Assembly (NCBI GenBank): GCA_932294295.1
Contig: OW028573.1
Location: forward strand, 18,682,155 to 18,746,154
DNA length: 64,000 bases
Source of the DNA: Alitta virens
Lineage: Eukaryota; Annelida; Polychaeta; Phyllodocida; Nereididae
Direction of reading: 5' to 3'
Within the stretch, counting starts at the first letter, position 1, and every line of letters begins with the position of its first letter. Shown piece by piece: positions 51,501 through 64,000 of the stretch. The position numbers were made by a program, and so were the translations under genes. The notes beneath the pieces were generated by a model that was given only the letters and a program-made list of their open reading frames with translations, searched no databases and was not told the origin of the DNA.

Positions 51501-54500
51501 CAGAGTGAAAAAGGAACTTGCTCCTTACTTAAAGAACTTGATGGGACCCTGGTTAGTGGCTCAGTGCGATCCTCATCAACCTGCTGCTGCTGCTGCAAAG
51601 TCTGCATTTGTGTCAGCTTTTCCACCAGCTAAGCAAGGTCAAGCTATGGCATTCTGTAAAGTTGAAGCTTTCAAGGTGAGTCTGTAGATTGTGCAGCATC
51701 TAAAAATGTTTTGAGTAATTATCTATAAGTTCATGCTTTTGTTGTATTAACACAGATGGGCATACTTGGTATGTAGAGATATTATGAAATGTAAAGTGCC
51801 TATGTGACTACAAGAAATAAGATAGATCAACTATCATATTTCGATTTTGTAAATCTATATCCTAAAGAAAAAATTAGAGTAGAATATTTACCAAGAAACT
51901 TCACGATGTTCTTATGACCTAGTATTTGAATCTGAACCTAGTTTTCAGCACTGGGTATTTGTTTTATCACACTGCATATCTATCATGTTTTTGGGTATAT
52001 TTTTCAGTATCTTCAAGACATTCTTCTTAATCAAACCCCTTCAACACTTAGTGACCCCAAGTAAGTTGCATTTTTAGCTCATCTGTTTGTCTGACAGACA
52101 AGGTACTGAAGGTAATGTCATCACTTGGTCAGCGTTGATGGCGTTGGCATTGAATTTGGTTGTTATGCAGACCTACAAGCAGAAATCGCGCACTGCTGCA
52201 CCTACATGCCTAAACTTTGCCAGAATATGTCTAAAATAATTTAGTTGTGCCTTTTGGGTCTCATGCCCATAAATAATATGGATTTTGTTTGCATAATAAG
52301 GTGAAAATATGAAAAATTCTAATTTTTTTTTAAAACCTTGTCAAAGACACTATTCATCTCACATGAGTGAAATTTTCCAAATAACATATCTAAATTATTG
52401 TTTTTACACTTTATACCAGTGGAAAATCTAGAAAAATGCTAAATTTATATGGTGTTAAAAAGTATTTCTGGAGCAGAACTCTAGTACTAGTGCTCATACA
52501 GTATTACTCTATATCAGCTAGTTGTGCCTGTTGATAGTCACATTCATATATCTCAGCTATGTTTTACAAAATAAAAATAAAATGAAAACAAAAGGTATAA
52601 AAAATGAGAAGAATATGTCTAAAACAGTGTAGTTGTTCCTTTTGGGGTCTCATAGCCATAATCATGATAAATATAATAGAATATTTATAATTTGGGGAAA
52701 ATATGAAAATTCTTGATTTTTCAAACCTAATCAAAGACACTATTTATCTTTCATGAATACAATTTTGCAAGTAACATATCTTAAGTATAATACTTTCTCT
52801 TTTCAAACTTAATTTTGACATTTACTTCATGCTTTTTTCATGATGGAAAAATCTTAATATAATACAAAAATTGTTTTATTTCCTATATTTGCTAACCTAG
52901 CATGCTATATTTTATAATGAAAGCCATAAAATCTTAGTACATATATGTATTCTTTATGTATTAGACATTACATATTTCTGAAATTATAAGGAAAATGAGT
53001 CAAAACTACCATTTCCCTGACGAAATACCCGAAGTCTTAACTCCATACACTAAAGTTCTGGAATTTCTTTAGGTGATTTAACATTGTCATGTGTGATTGT
53101 CTTGGATGGACAAGAATAACATACAAAAGATAGTACAATGTCATGTTGTCAACTGCATTTGTTGCAAACGTTTCTTGAACGATGTTGATTACGCTTGTGT
53201 ACTATGTGGCCATTTGCTGAGGGTTTGCTGCCGCGTAACCGTTGTTTATATTTTGCTGTTAATGTCCGGATATGATTTACAATGCTGTTTCCTTTATCTA
53301 AATTCAAGATATATAATATTGGTCATTGTGATTCCTACAGGGTTACGGAGGCTGATGAGATGGAGATGAAGTATGAAAGAGTTGTATCAAGTGCATTGTT
53401 GGCAATCCACCTTTTATTCACCGGTCTTCCCAGTGACCAGCATGATTCAATGAATGATATGTCAGCCTCATTTTTTAAAGAAGGCAAACTTTGGAAACTT
53501 GCCAAACACAAGTCTGTCATGGTAAGTACAAACTAAATGATCACTTGATCCTGTCTCTTGACTCTCCTCCCATTTTTGTGGAAGTGTGGGGTAAATCACT
53601 GAAAAATTAACATGTGCATTTTGAATGATATTATATTTTTGAAAAAAAATTGCTTGTTTCCAGATAAGGAGTTCATTTTATGCTGTCATAGTGGCATACT
53701 GCCAGATGCGTCCAGAGCTGGCAAACCAAAGTGCAGATAAAATTTGTCCACTTGTCCTTCACAATCTGGATGAGAGCGAGCCTCTTATTTGCCCAAAGTT
53801 GTGGGAAGCTGTCTTGCACACAGTGAAGACTATTGAGGTATGTCTGCTGCACATTTATATTGATGGACATTGCTTGTGAGTTAAGTGTTGCCAACTGTGT
53901 TATGGTAATGTTTTGAATATTACATTTTCAACATTCCAGAATTGCTGGGATAAAGTCAATCTTCAAAAAGGAGTTTTGCCTGCCCTGTGGCGTCTTCTGC
54001 GCACTGGTGGGCATGGAAATGCTCCAGTGGTTTTTGCAAGCCTTTTGCCATTGTTGAGTAAATGGCCATCTCCCTCTGATGATTTCCACAAGGAATTTTT
54101 CAGCAATTTTGAACAAGGGTAAGTTAGATTGTAGTACATACTACAATAAATTAAAAAATTATTTGTGTTAGGGTTTTTCATGGTGAACTTTATTTTACAA
54201 AAAAGTTCAAAACCTCCATATTAATTGGAAATACCAATGTTATGCCATTAGTGCACAAAGGGTGTACTGTTCATTAGATGCATGTTTCTCTGGAACACCA
54301 TTATCCAAGGCTCTGCTAAAAACACTTTCACCCTGTTTGTCTCAACAGGATTCTATGGAATTATGTTTTGCAGTTTAACTGATGAGCGAGTTCTAGGATC
54401 CAACCTAGAGATGTTTGCCATTATCCAGGCTTACATGGAGTGCCTACGATTTTGCCTCAACAAACATATGTCAGGTGGAGATGATCATGTCAAAATGCAA

Positions 54501-57500
54501 GATTACCTCATTGAGCAGGTTCGTACTGATTGAGTGCTTTTGATTTATATACATGTCGCTAAATATACCATGGTTGAGTATCAATAAACTCGTATATACT
54601 TAACTATATAACAAAGCTCAAGACATTCCGTAAAACTTATTTTGCTTTGCTGACATTGTCCTTATTTGTGATAATTTTCTCTTTTACAGATGATCGACCT
54701 GCTTGATAAAAGTTTTACACATGAAAAGAGCAGCATTTCTTCTTCACCACTTTATTACCATATCGTTAGCTTTCATCATTATTTGTTAAGACTAGAATCG
54801 GGTGAGAAGAGTGATGAAGAAAAGAGATCTGGTGCTAAACAAGTTTTAACTTCAATATGGGACTCTTTCGACAAACTTTGCATGAAAACTGTCAATCTTG
54901 GTTTATCTGAGGCTGCAGTAGCATTACCCAGAATGGCTGCCTTCTTGTCAACATTTGGTAAATCTGGTCCCAAAGGAGATTCAGTTAGGAGTAAAACTTC
55001 CAAAGAGGAAACAACGGTTTTGAAAGGTTTAGAAGATCAGCCAACATGGAAAGATAATGTTCCATTGCTAGAGTTGGTGTCCAAACTGACATTTACAGCA
55101 AATAAACTAGCAAGCGTGGAGACTGAGAACACTGAACACCTATACCTCTTAGCAAGTTTGTTGTCAAATTTCCTGTGTGAGGATCTACTCTTAAACCTGA
55201 CTTCAAGTGAAAATCCAGTGCCCAGTAACATTGACGAAGCAGTCCTCACATTCTTCAACAGCTACATACTGCCATGGCTGGACAAAGCGTCATCTGCTGA
55301 TTCAAGTAGTACTGTTACAATTCATTTGATTACCATCCTGCAGTCTTTCTTCAATTTTGCTCCGACTGATATCAAACTTCAGATATTACCCCATATTTAC
55401 AAGGTGAGCCAAATATGGATGAGCTGAAGATCAACAGATCGGTTTGTTTTGTTTAAAGATCTGCCAATGTAAAAATTTATGGATGTTTGGACCTTGCATA
55501 TTATAGAGAAGAAATTTTAAAGTAAGATATACATCAAAGACATTGTTATAAATGTCTGTTTGACTCATCAGTATTCTAGAGCAGCTTACATCTGCTAACA
55601 AATGCGATAAGTTGTAATGTATTTCCAAGAAGTTGAATAGATTTGAAAACAGATGTTTGGAACAAGAGTATTTAAGTTTTCACATAGAATCCTGACTTCA
55701 TACTTTTTTTGATGAATAAAGGGATGACTGGCATTGACTGCTATTCATCTTTTTCAGGACGTCACTCAGGGAGCTCTTCTGGAGCAGTTCACTGACACAG
55801 TTCTCTCAGAATGTAATGATCCTGCAGTGATTGATTGGTATAGAGGTCCAGAATTTGGCCACTTGTTGAAGTCCGTGACCAAGCAATTATGTTCTGCATA
55901 CTTGCAAAACACTGATGTCGTTTCTAGAGATGTGAATGCCGTGGCAGGGTGGTCCTTGCTCAGGGTTGCCATGTCTACAAATAAGCAAACGGGTAGGAAT
56001 TTAATTGCATGATTTTATTTTTTACTAGCAACTCAGATATTACCTCTTTTAATCATAGTGCACATCTTGAGTCATAAATTTGAAAGAGTTGAATTCGAAT
56101 ATCTACTGGTTGTTGGTCAATGGTGGCTGTAGAATTGTACTCGTTTGGACTTTCAGGTGCTCTGATCAGCCAAAAACAGATGGACAGTATCTTACAGGAG
56201 ATTATATCTGCCCTCCCACATCCGCCAATGTACAAGAATCTTTCACCGCAGCAACTTGGTGGATGCGTGGAATTTGTCTGTGGTGTTGCTAATCTGTTGT
56301 TTAACAACATGCCTGTAAGTAGACTTTACGATGAATTACTTTTGATGTATGTTACACATTTTTGATTCTGTTTGAACACTCATTACTCACACTTATCTTT
56401 AAACACAGGAATGCATGGCATTGAGTTCAGCTGAAGGATTGCTTCTATCTCTCTTCAAATTGTGTTCTCAGTATAATTCACCTGTACCAGGTAAGTTAAT
56501 ATACAGCATCGTCTCCTTCATACATTTGTGTGTAGTAGTGTTGAAGTGTTACTTTTTCATCAAACTGTATAATTTTACTGTTGCCCTGTATTACAGAACC
56601 AAGCATGCAGAAAGCGCATAAAGCATGGCAGTTAGGTGTTTCTACTTTGGTGAAGCAAAAAGGTGGTTTACTCAATGAAGAAGGCTTTATTCACCAAGCA
56701 GCTGTTCACATGAAGTTCAAGGTTAACAACTCCGCTGATACCATGGCAAGGTAATGAAAAACGAGTGAGCTCTGTATTTTGTTTAGAGGAACACATCACT
56801 GCTAATGGTCATTTTTGTTATTTTTGATGTGCTATTTTTTCAGGCTGGAATGGTACAACCGAATTGCGACTGATCTTGTTACTGAAGTTGAAGAAGCTTC
56901 TCCAAAAGTTGACACAGGAATCAACCAAAATACAGAGGCGCTCTTGAAGCTATTGAAAATGCCTTACATGCATGCTCTGGAAACTGGGGTATGTTAGTTG
57001 CAACTTACAATCTATTTCTTGTTGTCGTTATCATGTTGACTAAGTCTTTTATGATCTGTCCTTTTTCATTTGCAGTGGATATGTAGCCCTGTTTTAGAGG
57101 GAGTGATAAGCGTCAATGAAAAGCCAACTCTTTTAGCGGAAACACCCTCTACAACAGTGCCTAAATGTGTGGCTCCAGCGGCATTTTCTTCTAAACTGTA
57201 TGCATCCATCAGCAAAGCTTTTCCTGGCTTTGCCATTGAGTCAGATGTTGTACTGAATTGCAGTTATGCTCTGGCTTTCTGCAGATCAGTTCTGGGTAAA
57301 AGGAAGAGTGTAAGTAGTGTTGTTAATGTCAAACTGTAGACAGCATTCTTTGTCCTTACGACTTCATAGATGATATGTGTTTCAACTGATTAATGTGAAG
57401 TCTTGGGATATTAATTTAAAGAAGTGGTTATAAAGGCATGTTATCTTTCCGTACACTTTTGCATGATTTGTTGTGCTATATATGGTGTGCTTATATGGTC

Positions 57501-60500
57501 TAACCTGTCTGTTGCAGTGGCTGCAAAGTAGCGAGCTTGGGACTCTAACGAAATGCCTTGAAGAAAATCTGTGTCAGTTACTTGAATGTGTCAAGGACTC
57601 TACTGAAGTTTTACTTCAAATCTTAGACAGGTGTGGTAGAATTTAGTAGATTACTAGTTATTTTGGTCAATTTTTAAATTTTGATTTTTACAGGTAATGT
57701 TTAAGCTATTTACAGATAGAAATTTGTGTACAATTTTGTTTGCAGATCAATTGAGTCTGGTTACCTTTGGTCTTTGAGTCTTGAAGTACTACTTGAACAG
57801 CATAAGAAAGCTCATGTTTCTGGTCTGCTGCAAGTCAATGACAGGTAGATCAAGAATAATTGGTCCTATAGTCTAGTGTAAAATGCAATGAAAGCCAACT
57901 ATAAACATATGAACCTATTGATCATCTATCTGTTCACTGTATTTCCAGACTTAACAATTTAACCGAGGGAACTGTTCAGACTCTACAAATTGCAAGTAAC
58001 CATCTACACAGCAGCGATGTTGACATCACGATTGAAATTTTGGCTGCACAAATTGTGAGTTCTGAAGAAGGCAATGTAACAGCTTTACAAGGTGGGTTTA
58101 TTTGAGCTATTGCACTACTGTTTTTAATTGTGTGTGAGTACAATAGGATATGTGTTTTGCTCATTCTGAGGCAATATGATATGCCTTTGGTACTTTTAAA
58201 ATCTTTTACCTTTCCCATTATTCTAATTGGATGGCTTTCACATTCTTGTTTAAAAAAATGACTTGTTAATTTTATCAGTTTTAGTATTCTTCACTTTGTA
58301 CATGTTGTAGGAGGCAGGGGTTTCCTGACTGTTTTGAACAGTTTCTTGAGAGCTCAAGAAGGGGAGTCAGGAGATTTGTCTAGTATTTTGAGTGTGCTGG
58401 ACCAGTTGGTAGCCTGGCGGCAAAATCTAGATGACTACTTTGCATTCGACAGGTGGGAATCAGGATTAGAATTTTTATGAGCTTTTTTTTATTACTTATG
58501 TATTTACCTGAATGAGGTAAAAATGTATTGCCGAGATATTGATGTTATTTTCTTTAATGTATCTCCGTGATATTACAGAGAGGTAAGCAGTTTGTCTTGG
58601 GAACACTTGATGCTTAATGTTGAAGTGATGAGGATCCTGCAGTTAGTGGTCACCAAGATACCTTCAAAGCTGTCTCCGGACCACTGGGATTTCATTATGT
58701 GTAGTGCTGTCTCTTGGATTCAGGTATGTGTTTGCTTTAACTTGTGGTTTTCAGTTACAAAGCCTTTTAGAAGGTTTCATACCTCGCCTCTCTTCATCTA
58801 TGAAAATTTTGTATTTCTTTGGATGTATTTCAGTCAGTGCACGCCAGTTGGAAGGTTGTGAAGTCCTGCCTTGGAGTGCAACTTTTGGCTGTAAATGCCA
58901 TGTTTTTATTGTCTACAATTGCACAATGCATGAAAAACATTTTGCCACACCATGCGCAAGCTTTCTCAGAGAGCCTGGGGACTGAATGGACTGAATTTTT
59001 CAGTGATGCAGCCTACAAACTCCTACTACCTTTGTTCATTCAATACACAAGTGAGTTCAAATGCTTTGAATTGTCATCATGTCATCATAAAAATCTATAG
59101 TTTCCATGTGTGCAGGGGTGTTGATATAGGGGGGATATCTATCCCCCCCCCCCCCAATCCCAATTTTTGGGAGGAAGGGGGAAGGATGAACAATGGAATC
59201 ATCTCTCCCCCCCCCCTCCCCCCCTGAAATTCACAAATAAAAATTAACTTTTTTCTACACACTTTTCTTTTTGAACATTTTTGCTTTCTTAAACACTTTT
59301 AAACATCATAAAATATATCAGTCCAAGTTCATCTGTAAAAATAGTTTGACATCAATGATCCACCATTACTTTATTTCTTTAAAAATGTCAGCACGTAGCT
59401 ACCCCCTTTTGTACACTCGAGGGAAGTTACTTCAATGCCCCTGCAAGTGTGGTTATACAAACCTAACCTATTTGAATTCTTTGCTAAGATCAAGCCTTTA
59501 AGTCTTTATTGTGAGCTTCGCTTTTTTTTTTCAGGGCTTTGATTTAACCAGTTTCATATTTCTATAAGGTGTTGTCTGTTATTGTAACAGACAATCTTTT
59601 TTTTTTAGCCTAAGAGTTGTTCACGAAGCCGCTTAACATTCTACCAGTATATTGCTTATTGTTTGATTTTCCTAAAATTACAGATGAAGAAACAATGACG
59701 AACCTAAACAACATGAGTGAAGGTCTTTTGAGAGGGTTCAGCTTAACAGTATCCTACTGCCCTGTTGCTCTTATTCTCAGCCATAACCTGCAACCCAACT
59801 TAATAGCTGATCAGAAGACCTCTCTGCCTGATGAGTTGCAAACACTTCTCAATCATTTTAGTCCTTTTCTTCTGGCTCCCTACCGACCCACACAACTGGC
59901 TGCCTATCAAATACTTCTTGAGTAAGTGCTTCAGTATTTCATAATATTTTAGTTACTTACTCTTCCCATTGTATTGGGGTGAGTTGGAAAATGTGTTCAT
60001 ACCATGACATTTACCATGCTATCTGAAATGCTCCAATTACCTACAAACTACTTGTGCCATAAAAAAAAAATCATTTTCTGGAAACTAATATAATTTGGTA
60101 AATTCTGTAACTGATCATTTACCACCATTGTGAATACTTCTTTGTCAAAATTACAGATGCGTACACCCCTGTACAGGTTATTTTTAAAGAATATGTTATT
60201 TTGATATTTAGAGTTATGCCGTCCCTACCTGAACATGATGTTGGTAAAAACCAAGAGGCTGACGAAGAAGCTGAACCTGAAACATCAATGTGAGCGAAAT
60301 TGTGTTGTAATCCACCAGCATTTATATGTCGGCATGTTTGATGGTATGATACAATTTTACTTTTTTTTTGTCATGCAGAGGTCTGCCACATTCTGTCATT
60401 GCTGTAATGGAGAGCAGTTGGGCTCAAGTTGAGGATCTCTTTCATGATCTCAAATTCGGTGAAACTGTAATTTTGGAACCACACACTGTTGAACACACAG

Positions 60501-62430
60501 CCACCATGGCCTATTTGTTAGCTTGGAAACTGGCTCTTACATTTTTCAAATCTGCTCCCTCTGAGGTTGGTATTGAATATCTACAACTTTGCTTTGAGGA
60601 TCAATTTTGCTTTGATTATGTTGATAATTGATAAGAGGTGTTTAAATAGAAACGCTACAAGTTTGTATTTCATCTGCGCAATCAGCTATTTATTGATCGG
60701 ATGTTTTATCTTTCATTACAGCTTAAAGCAAAATATGCTCAATATCTAAAGGAAAGTGGACTGTTGGATCAGCTACTACACCATATTTTTTACATAATAC
60801 CTGATACTCCAGTTGTACAGCTGAAAGAATCACTTGTCAGTGGGCGTGGACAGCAACGTTTGTCAAACACATTGAACTTGTTCAGCGAACATCCCCACTT
60901 GAATATTACAGGTGTGTTTTTAGATAGTATCACCTGAAGTAAATATCGTTTGATGGATAACAGTTGCCTTTAACATTATCATGTATACTTTTATTGACAA
61001 TGGAATGTAATTTTTGACACGTGTCCAAATAATCTTGATTATTCCTTTGCATACTACTTGTTATACATGTATTTTTGTTACCTTTTGACACAGCTGAGAG
61101 TACTCGATTAGAAGTTCTCCATCTTGCCTGTTCTGTATATTATTGCACATTGCAAGAGCTGCCAGCCGCTGTGCGCCAGTGGTGGAACACCAAAGACAAA
61201 CCAACAGCCAGTTATGTTGACAAGTATGTATATAAACATTATCACATATACTTCACCCAGTGTTCTGGATGTGAAAAGAGCGTGTTAAAGATACAATAAT
61301 GCTCAATGAATGGAAAGGATCCAAAGATCTATTTGCCTGAAATTGAGAATTTTTATTTATAGTGAATGTTGTTGTTTTCAGATTTACATCCAAGTACTGT
61401 AGTCCAGTTTTAAGCGCTGATGAGTTGTCATCATTGCAGACCAAAGGAATTGATTCAGAAAACCTACAGGTGAGATGCCTGTACCAGAATTTTAGTTGAG
61501 CTTCTAATAATTTACATTTTTTGCTATGAAACTAATTGTTTAAAATTTTCTTCAGATCAAGGTAAGACCTGCTGCAAGAGAAGTATTTGCAACCTACACA
61601 ATCCAGGAATTCTCCATGGAGCTGTTAATTACCCTTCCAGTCAATCACCCTCTGGGTCCTATCACAGTGGAAAGTGGCAAGCGAGTCGGGGTGAGCAACA
61701 CCCAGTGGCGAAACTGGATGCTGCAAATGACCACATTTCTAAACCACCAAGTAAGAATTCATTGGAAAACAAGTAATATTGATCATAACGATTGTTAGTT
61801 AAAGTCATTGCAGGTAAACCTGACCGTTATACCAACAAAATGATGACCATAGCTCTGTAGGTCCCAACCAAACAAGGTTCGGTCCACCAGTCCTGACTGG
61901 GAGTTTTTAAGTGGGACCAGGAGGTTTTAGGTTCTGTTAATGATAAAACTTAGGTGTTTGCTCCTTGAGCAATAAATGGGTGACTGGGACCAGGAGCTCA
62001 TTTCGAACATTGATCCAAAATGTAGTTTAATTTCTTCTTGCGGTATGAAATTCTGGTTGAGAACAGTAAATTTAAGGTATTTCTTGCGTTCTCTTCAGAA
62101 TGGTTCCATTTACGATGGAGTCCTTTTGTGGAAGAAGAATATTGACAAGCGGTTTGAGGGTGTGGATGACTGTATGATTTGCTTCTCTGTCATTCATAAC
62201 TCCAACTACCAGCTGCCGAGACTACTATGCAAGGTTTGCAAGAAGAAATTCCACTCTGCATGCTTGGTAAGTTGATCAAATTTCCATAAGTAATGTTATT
62301 AAAGACTTGTGATTGCAAGGTTAGAGTTTCATCTTGGTAACTGAATAACTCTCCTTGTATTCTTTTTCAGTACAAATGGTTCAGCACCAGTAACAACTCC
62401 ACGTGCCCATTGTGTCGAAGTCTCTTCTGA
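48553..62430 (+). CDS. LTN1: E3 ubiquitin-protein ligase listerin
   Basis: 31 exons join in frame to 1,742 residues (human 1,766): 48553-48600, 50801-51004, 51119-51217, 51445-51675, 52008-52060, 53341-53521, 53664-53837, 53940-54118, 54374-54518, 54690-55403, 55758-55992, 56157-56314, 56409-56490, 56597-56750, 56844-56988, 57076-57309, 57518-57630, 57746-57844, 57949-58091, 58311-58452, 58579-58723, 58834-59050, 59684-59921, 60212-60289, 60379-60565, 60722-60911, 61094-61223, 61382-61469, 61556-61750, 62099-62266, 62371-62430. Listerin ubiquitinates nascent chains stuck on 60S subunits with NEMF (ribosome-associated quality control). N-terminal landmarks are [14 protein letters not shown] and [21 protein letters not shown]-like helices fill the middle. 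Near the C terminus are [15 protein letters not shown] and [11 protein letters not shown]4HC3 RING variant has Cys1692, 1695, 1711, 1714, His1719, Cys1722, 1735 and 1738. Confidence 0.97.
48725..49235 (+). repeat. Cluster of TCGTTGACA-type motifs in LTN1 intron 1
   Basis: About ten copies of TCGTTGACA or close variants (TCGTCGACA, GTCATTGACA) at irregular 20-60 bp spacing: near 48,735, 48,750, 48,779, 48,822, 48,851, 48,873, 48,898, 48,929 and 49,229. Some sit in near-repeats such as 'aaattcgttgaca' and 'aactcgttgaca'. The layout resembles subterminal repeats of a DNA transposon. It recalls the inverted GTTGACGA motif series at 13.6-14.9 kb. Confidence 0.6.
49251..49735. mobile_element. Fold-back element with internal tandem duplication, LTN1 intron 1
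   Basis: The left arm 49,254-49,345 ('ccgtactctccacttttgcc', 'agtaaacagaa', 'ccagttt', 'cctccctaggccagg') is inverted at 49,610-49,720 ('ccagaccagggag', 'actggtt', 'ttctgtttact', 'ggcaaaagtcgagagagtac'). Between the arms a unit of about 134 bp is duplicated: 'caaggaagc...tcctgcctt.gca.gcatgcg' at 49,395-49,465 and 49,529-49,598. 'attcgctcccagacc' recurs at about 49,830, so debris may extend to 49,860. Confidence 0.65.
52185..52800 (+). repeat. Dispersed repeat, two tandem diverged copies in LTN1 intron 5
   Basis: Blocks 'agaatatgtctaaaa', 'agttgtgccttttgggtctcat', 'aaaatatgaaaaattc', 'caaagacactatt' and 'aacatatct' run in order from 52,219 to 52,396 and again, diverged, from 52,614 to 52,792. 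The same series is found inverted at 2,205-2,480. Unnamed family, no coding capacity. Confidence 0.65.
59138..59224. repeat. Poly-C tracts in LTN1 intron 22
   Basis: Runs of 14, 10 and 8 C (59,143-59,156; 59,208-59,217; 59,217-59,224), facing 'gggggg' and 'gggaggaaggggg'. The C-rich strand could form an i-motif and the complement a G-quadruplex. The matching G and C runs also allow a hairpin. Confidence 0.7.
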
Positions 62431-63060
62431 GGATATATTTATTATAATGTAATAATTATACATTGTTTTGATCATTCTGTAATTTATTTTTAGGGAATCT
62501 TAATTATATTTTGTTAATTCTTTACAAAAATAAGTTATGCCAATGGATGTAATGGTCTAAGTTGGCAAGGATAACAGACATAGATTTCCTCTATGATTAC
62601 GCATTAAATGATTCTTGTTAAACAAGAATTCAAACAAGTAAAAAATTATGAAATTATTCAGATATTGTGTATTCTTGGATGTTCCATTAAGATGCTACTC
62701 ATTGTCTGTGATGATTATCTTCGTTATCTCTTATAAATATTTGCACACTGTGTTAGTTTTCCACTCATTTTCGAGGTCTAAGAGTATATTTTGTACATGC
62801 AAAAGAAAAAAAATACTCGGAGCATCTTGTAACATCAAGTTCGAGGTCTTAATGTTAAATAATTTTCACGCATACTTAAAAGACAGTGTGAGAATTTGTG
62901 ATTTTCATCAAAATGATGGGTGTCATGAATAGAACATCTATTGCTTGAATCCCTCTTTCAGCAAATTATTTTTGACGGGGCAGTGTGACTTATTCAATAT
63001 ATATATATTCTGTTTGCACACATTAGTGGTATGAAAGTATATATACATGTACAGTAAAAC
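62431..63060 (+). other. LTN1: LTN1 3' UTR and flank
   Basis: AT-rich, with ATTAAA at 62,603-62,608 as the nearest plausible polyadenylation signal. The 94-codon open frame at 62,648-62,932 has no family resemblance and the composition of non-coding DNA. Confidence 0.5.
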
Positions 63061-63061
63061 A

Positions 63062-64000
63062 AAATGATGACTTAGAAAATGCTAAGCCCAGATAGCATGT
63101 GAATGTCATTTGATTAGCTGAATTAGTGCTTGTGTGTCTGCTTTGCTAGTAGTTTGTCATAGTGACACCTGAGGTAGCCTCTTCTCATCTTTTACACACT
63201 GCTCTTAACATAGTCCTGTTCTCCAGCAAATGATGTACCATCTTTGTCGGGTGTGGCCAGTTTTTTATGGAAACCTTTAGAACTGTGGATTCCCCATATG
63301 AACTGTATGGAAATTGCATCAGTAGCACCAGTGGTATTTGTTGGGCAGCCTTCACTTCGGGTGCCTCCTACATCTAGGCTGTAACCTGCCTGAATTGGGT
63401 CATCATAGCTGCCCCCCAACACAAAAAAAGTAATAACCTCTGTGTTTGTGCCAACCATACCTTGGAGCCAACAACTGGAATTGAGCTCTGATTATGGAAA
63501 ATGCTAAGTCTTGATAGCATGTGAATTTCATTAAGTTATCTGAATAAATGCTGGTGTGACTGTACTTCAAACTCTGTTTGCAAATAGTTGCCCTTCAGCC
63601 AGATGGCAGTAGAATATTACATATTCATGAATATTCACTCAGCAGCTTGCATACTTATCAGAGGAGACAAGGATGTTAAGTCCTGAGTATGTTCTAGATA
63701 AGCAGACAGGTGTTCACTGTGCTGTGTGTATGATGATTTAGCGCATATATGCACCACTGACGAATGATGGGTTTTAATTTCTATGTTTAAATTGTATAAA
63801 TACTGAATTAGATATTGCTTTAGGCCTACAGTGAGCATGTGTGCAAGGGAAGTCCGTGAGACTGAAATTCTCAGCTATTCACACTTCCTTACTTGAAGAG
63901 ACCATTCAACTTGTCTGTTCCTCCACCGTGAGAGCTGTCAGGTCTAGTTAACAAATATGGCTGCAATTATATGTGTAGTAGAGTGGCCCAAGTTGACATT
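63062..64000. other. Unassigned right edge with a diverged direct repeat
   Basis: 'aaaatgctaag...gatagcatgtgaatgtcatt' at 63,077-63,113 recurs at 63,499-63,535, about 422 bp later, and each copy is followed by a similar 'ctgaat...tgctgtgtg' type stretch. An 88-codon minus-strand frame lies between them (63,192-63,458; Gly/Asp/Thr-rich, unrecognised). This could be the 3' UTR of a neighbouring gene or an element with short direct terminal repeats. Confidence 0.35.

Overview
The window is animal nuclear DNA. Genes are split by many short GT-AG introns, intergenic sequence is AT-rich, polyadenylation signals are present, and several kinds of transposable-element debris occur. Five conserved metazoan genes can be read exon by exon. 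Their exon structure is close to the vertebrate orthologues (a 31-exon listerin, an 11-exon cystathionine gamma-lyase). This, with the repeat types (tRNA-derived SINE, CR1/L2-like non-LTR relics, short fold-back elements), suggests a marine invertebrate, perhaps a deuterostome such as an echinoderm or hemichordate. The species cannot be fixed from the sequence alone.

Layout, left to right. (1) 1-7,563: the 5' part of DCAF15 on the minus strand (five coding exons, first codon at 7,563). The rest of the gene is not found and probably lies off the left edge. A decayed non-LTR retrotransposon occupies its intron 2, and other relics lie at 130-2,720. (2) 7,900-14,900: a repeat-dense zone. It holds four copies of an element carrying a 21-bp minisatellite, a CA/TA microsatellite, a dispersed repeat with a partner at 16.2 kb, and a decayed DNA-transposon-like unit with inverted subterminal motifs. 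(3) 14,936-23,091: CTH, 397 residues, with a GC-AG intron, a perfect 58-bp palindrome in intron 1 and a tRNA-derived SINE in intron 6. (4) 24,750-45,980: NCOA6, 2,411 residues, with two giant coding exons separated by a 10.8-kb intron full of fold-back repeats. Sequence after the first giant exon suggests an intronic-polyadenylation short form. (5) 46,706-48,211: MYCBP on the minus strand, tail-to-tail with NCOA6. (6) 48,553-62,430: LTN1, complete, 1,742 residues, head-to-head with MYCBP across 341 bp. (7) 62,431-64,000: LTN1 3' UTR and unassigned sequence.

The five genes have unrelated housekeeping jobs: a CUL4 ubiquitin-ligase receptor, transsulfuration and H2S production, nuclear-receptor coactivation within a histone methyltransferase complex, a MYC/AKAP adaptor, and ribosome-associated quality control. 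Nothing suggests they act as one system. I did not find an undescribed biological system. The parts most worth a second look are the minisatellite-bearing element family, the fold-back and palindromic elements, the clustered TCGTTGACA-like motifs beside two gene starts, and the inferred NCOA6 short isoform.
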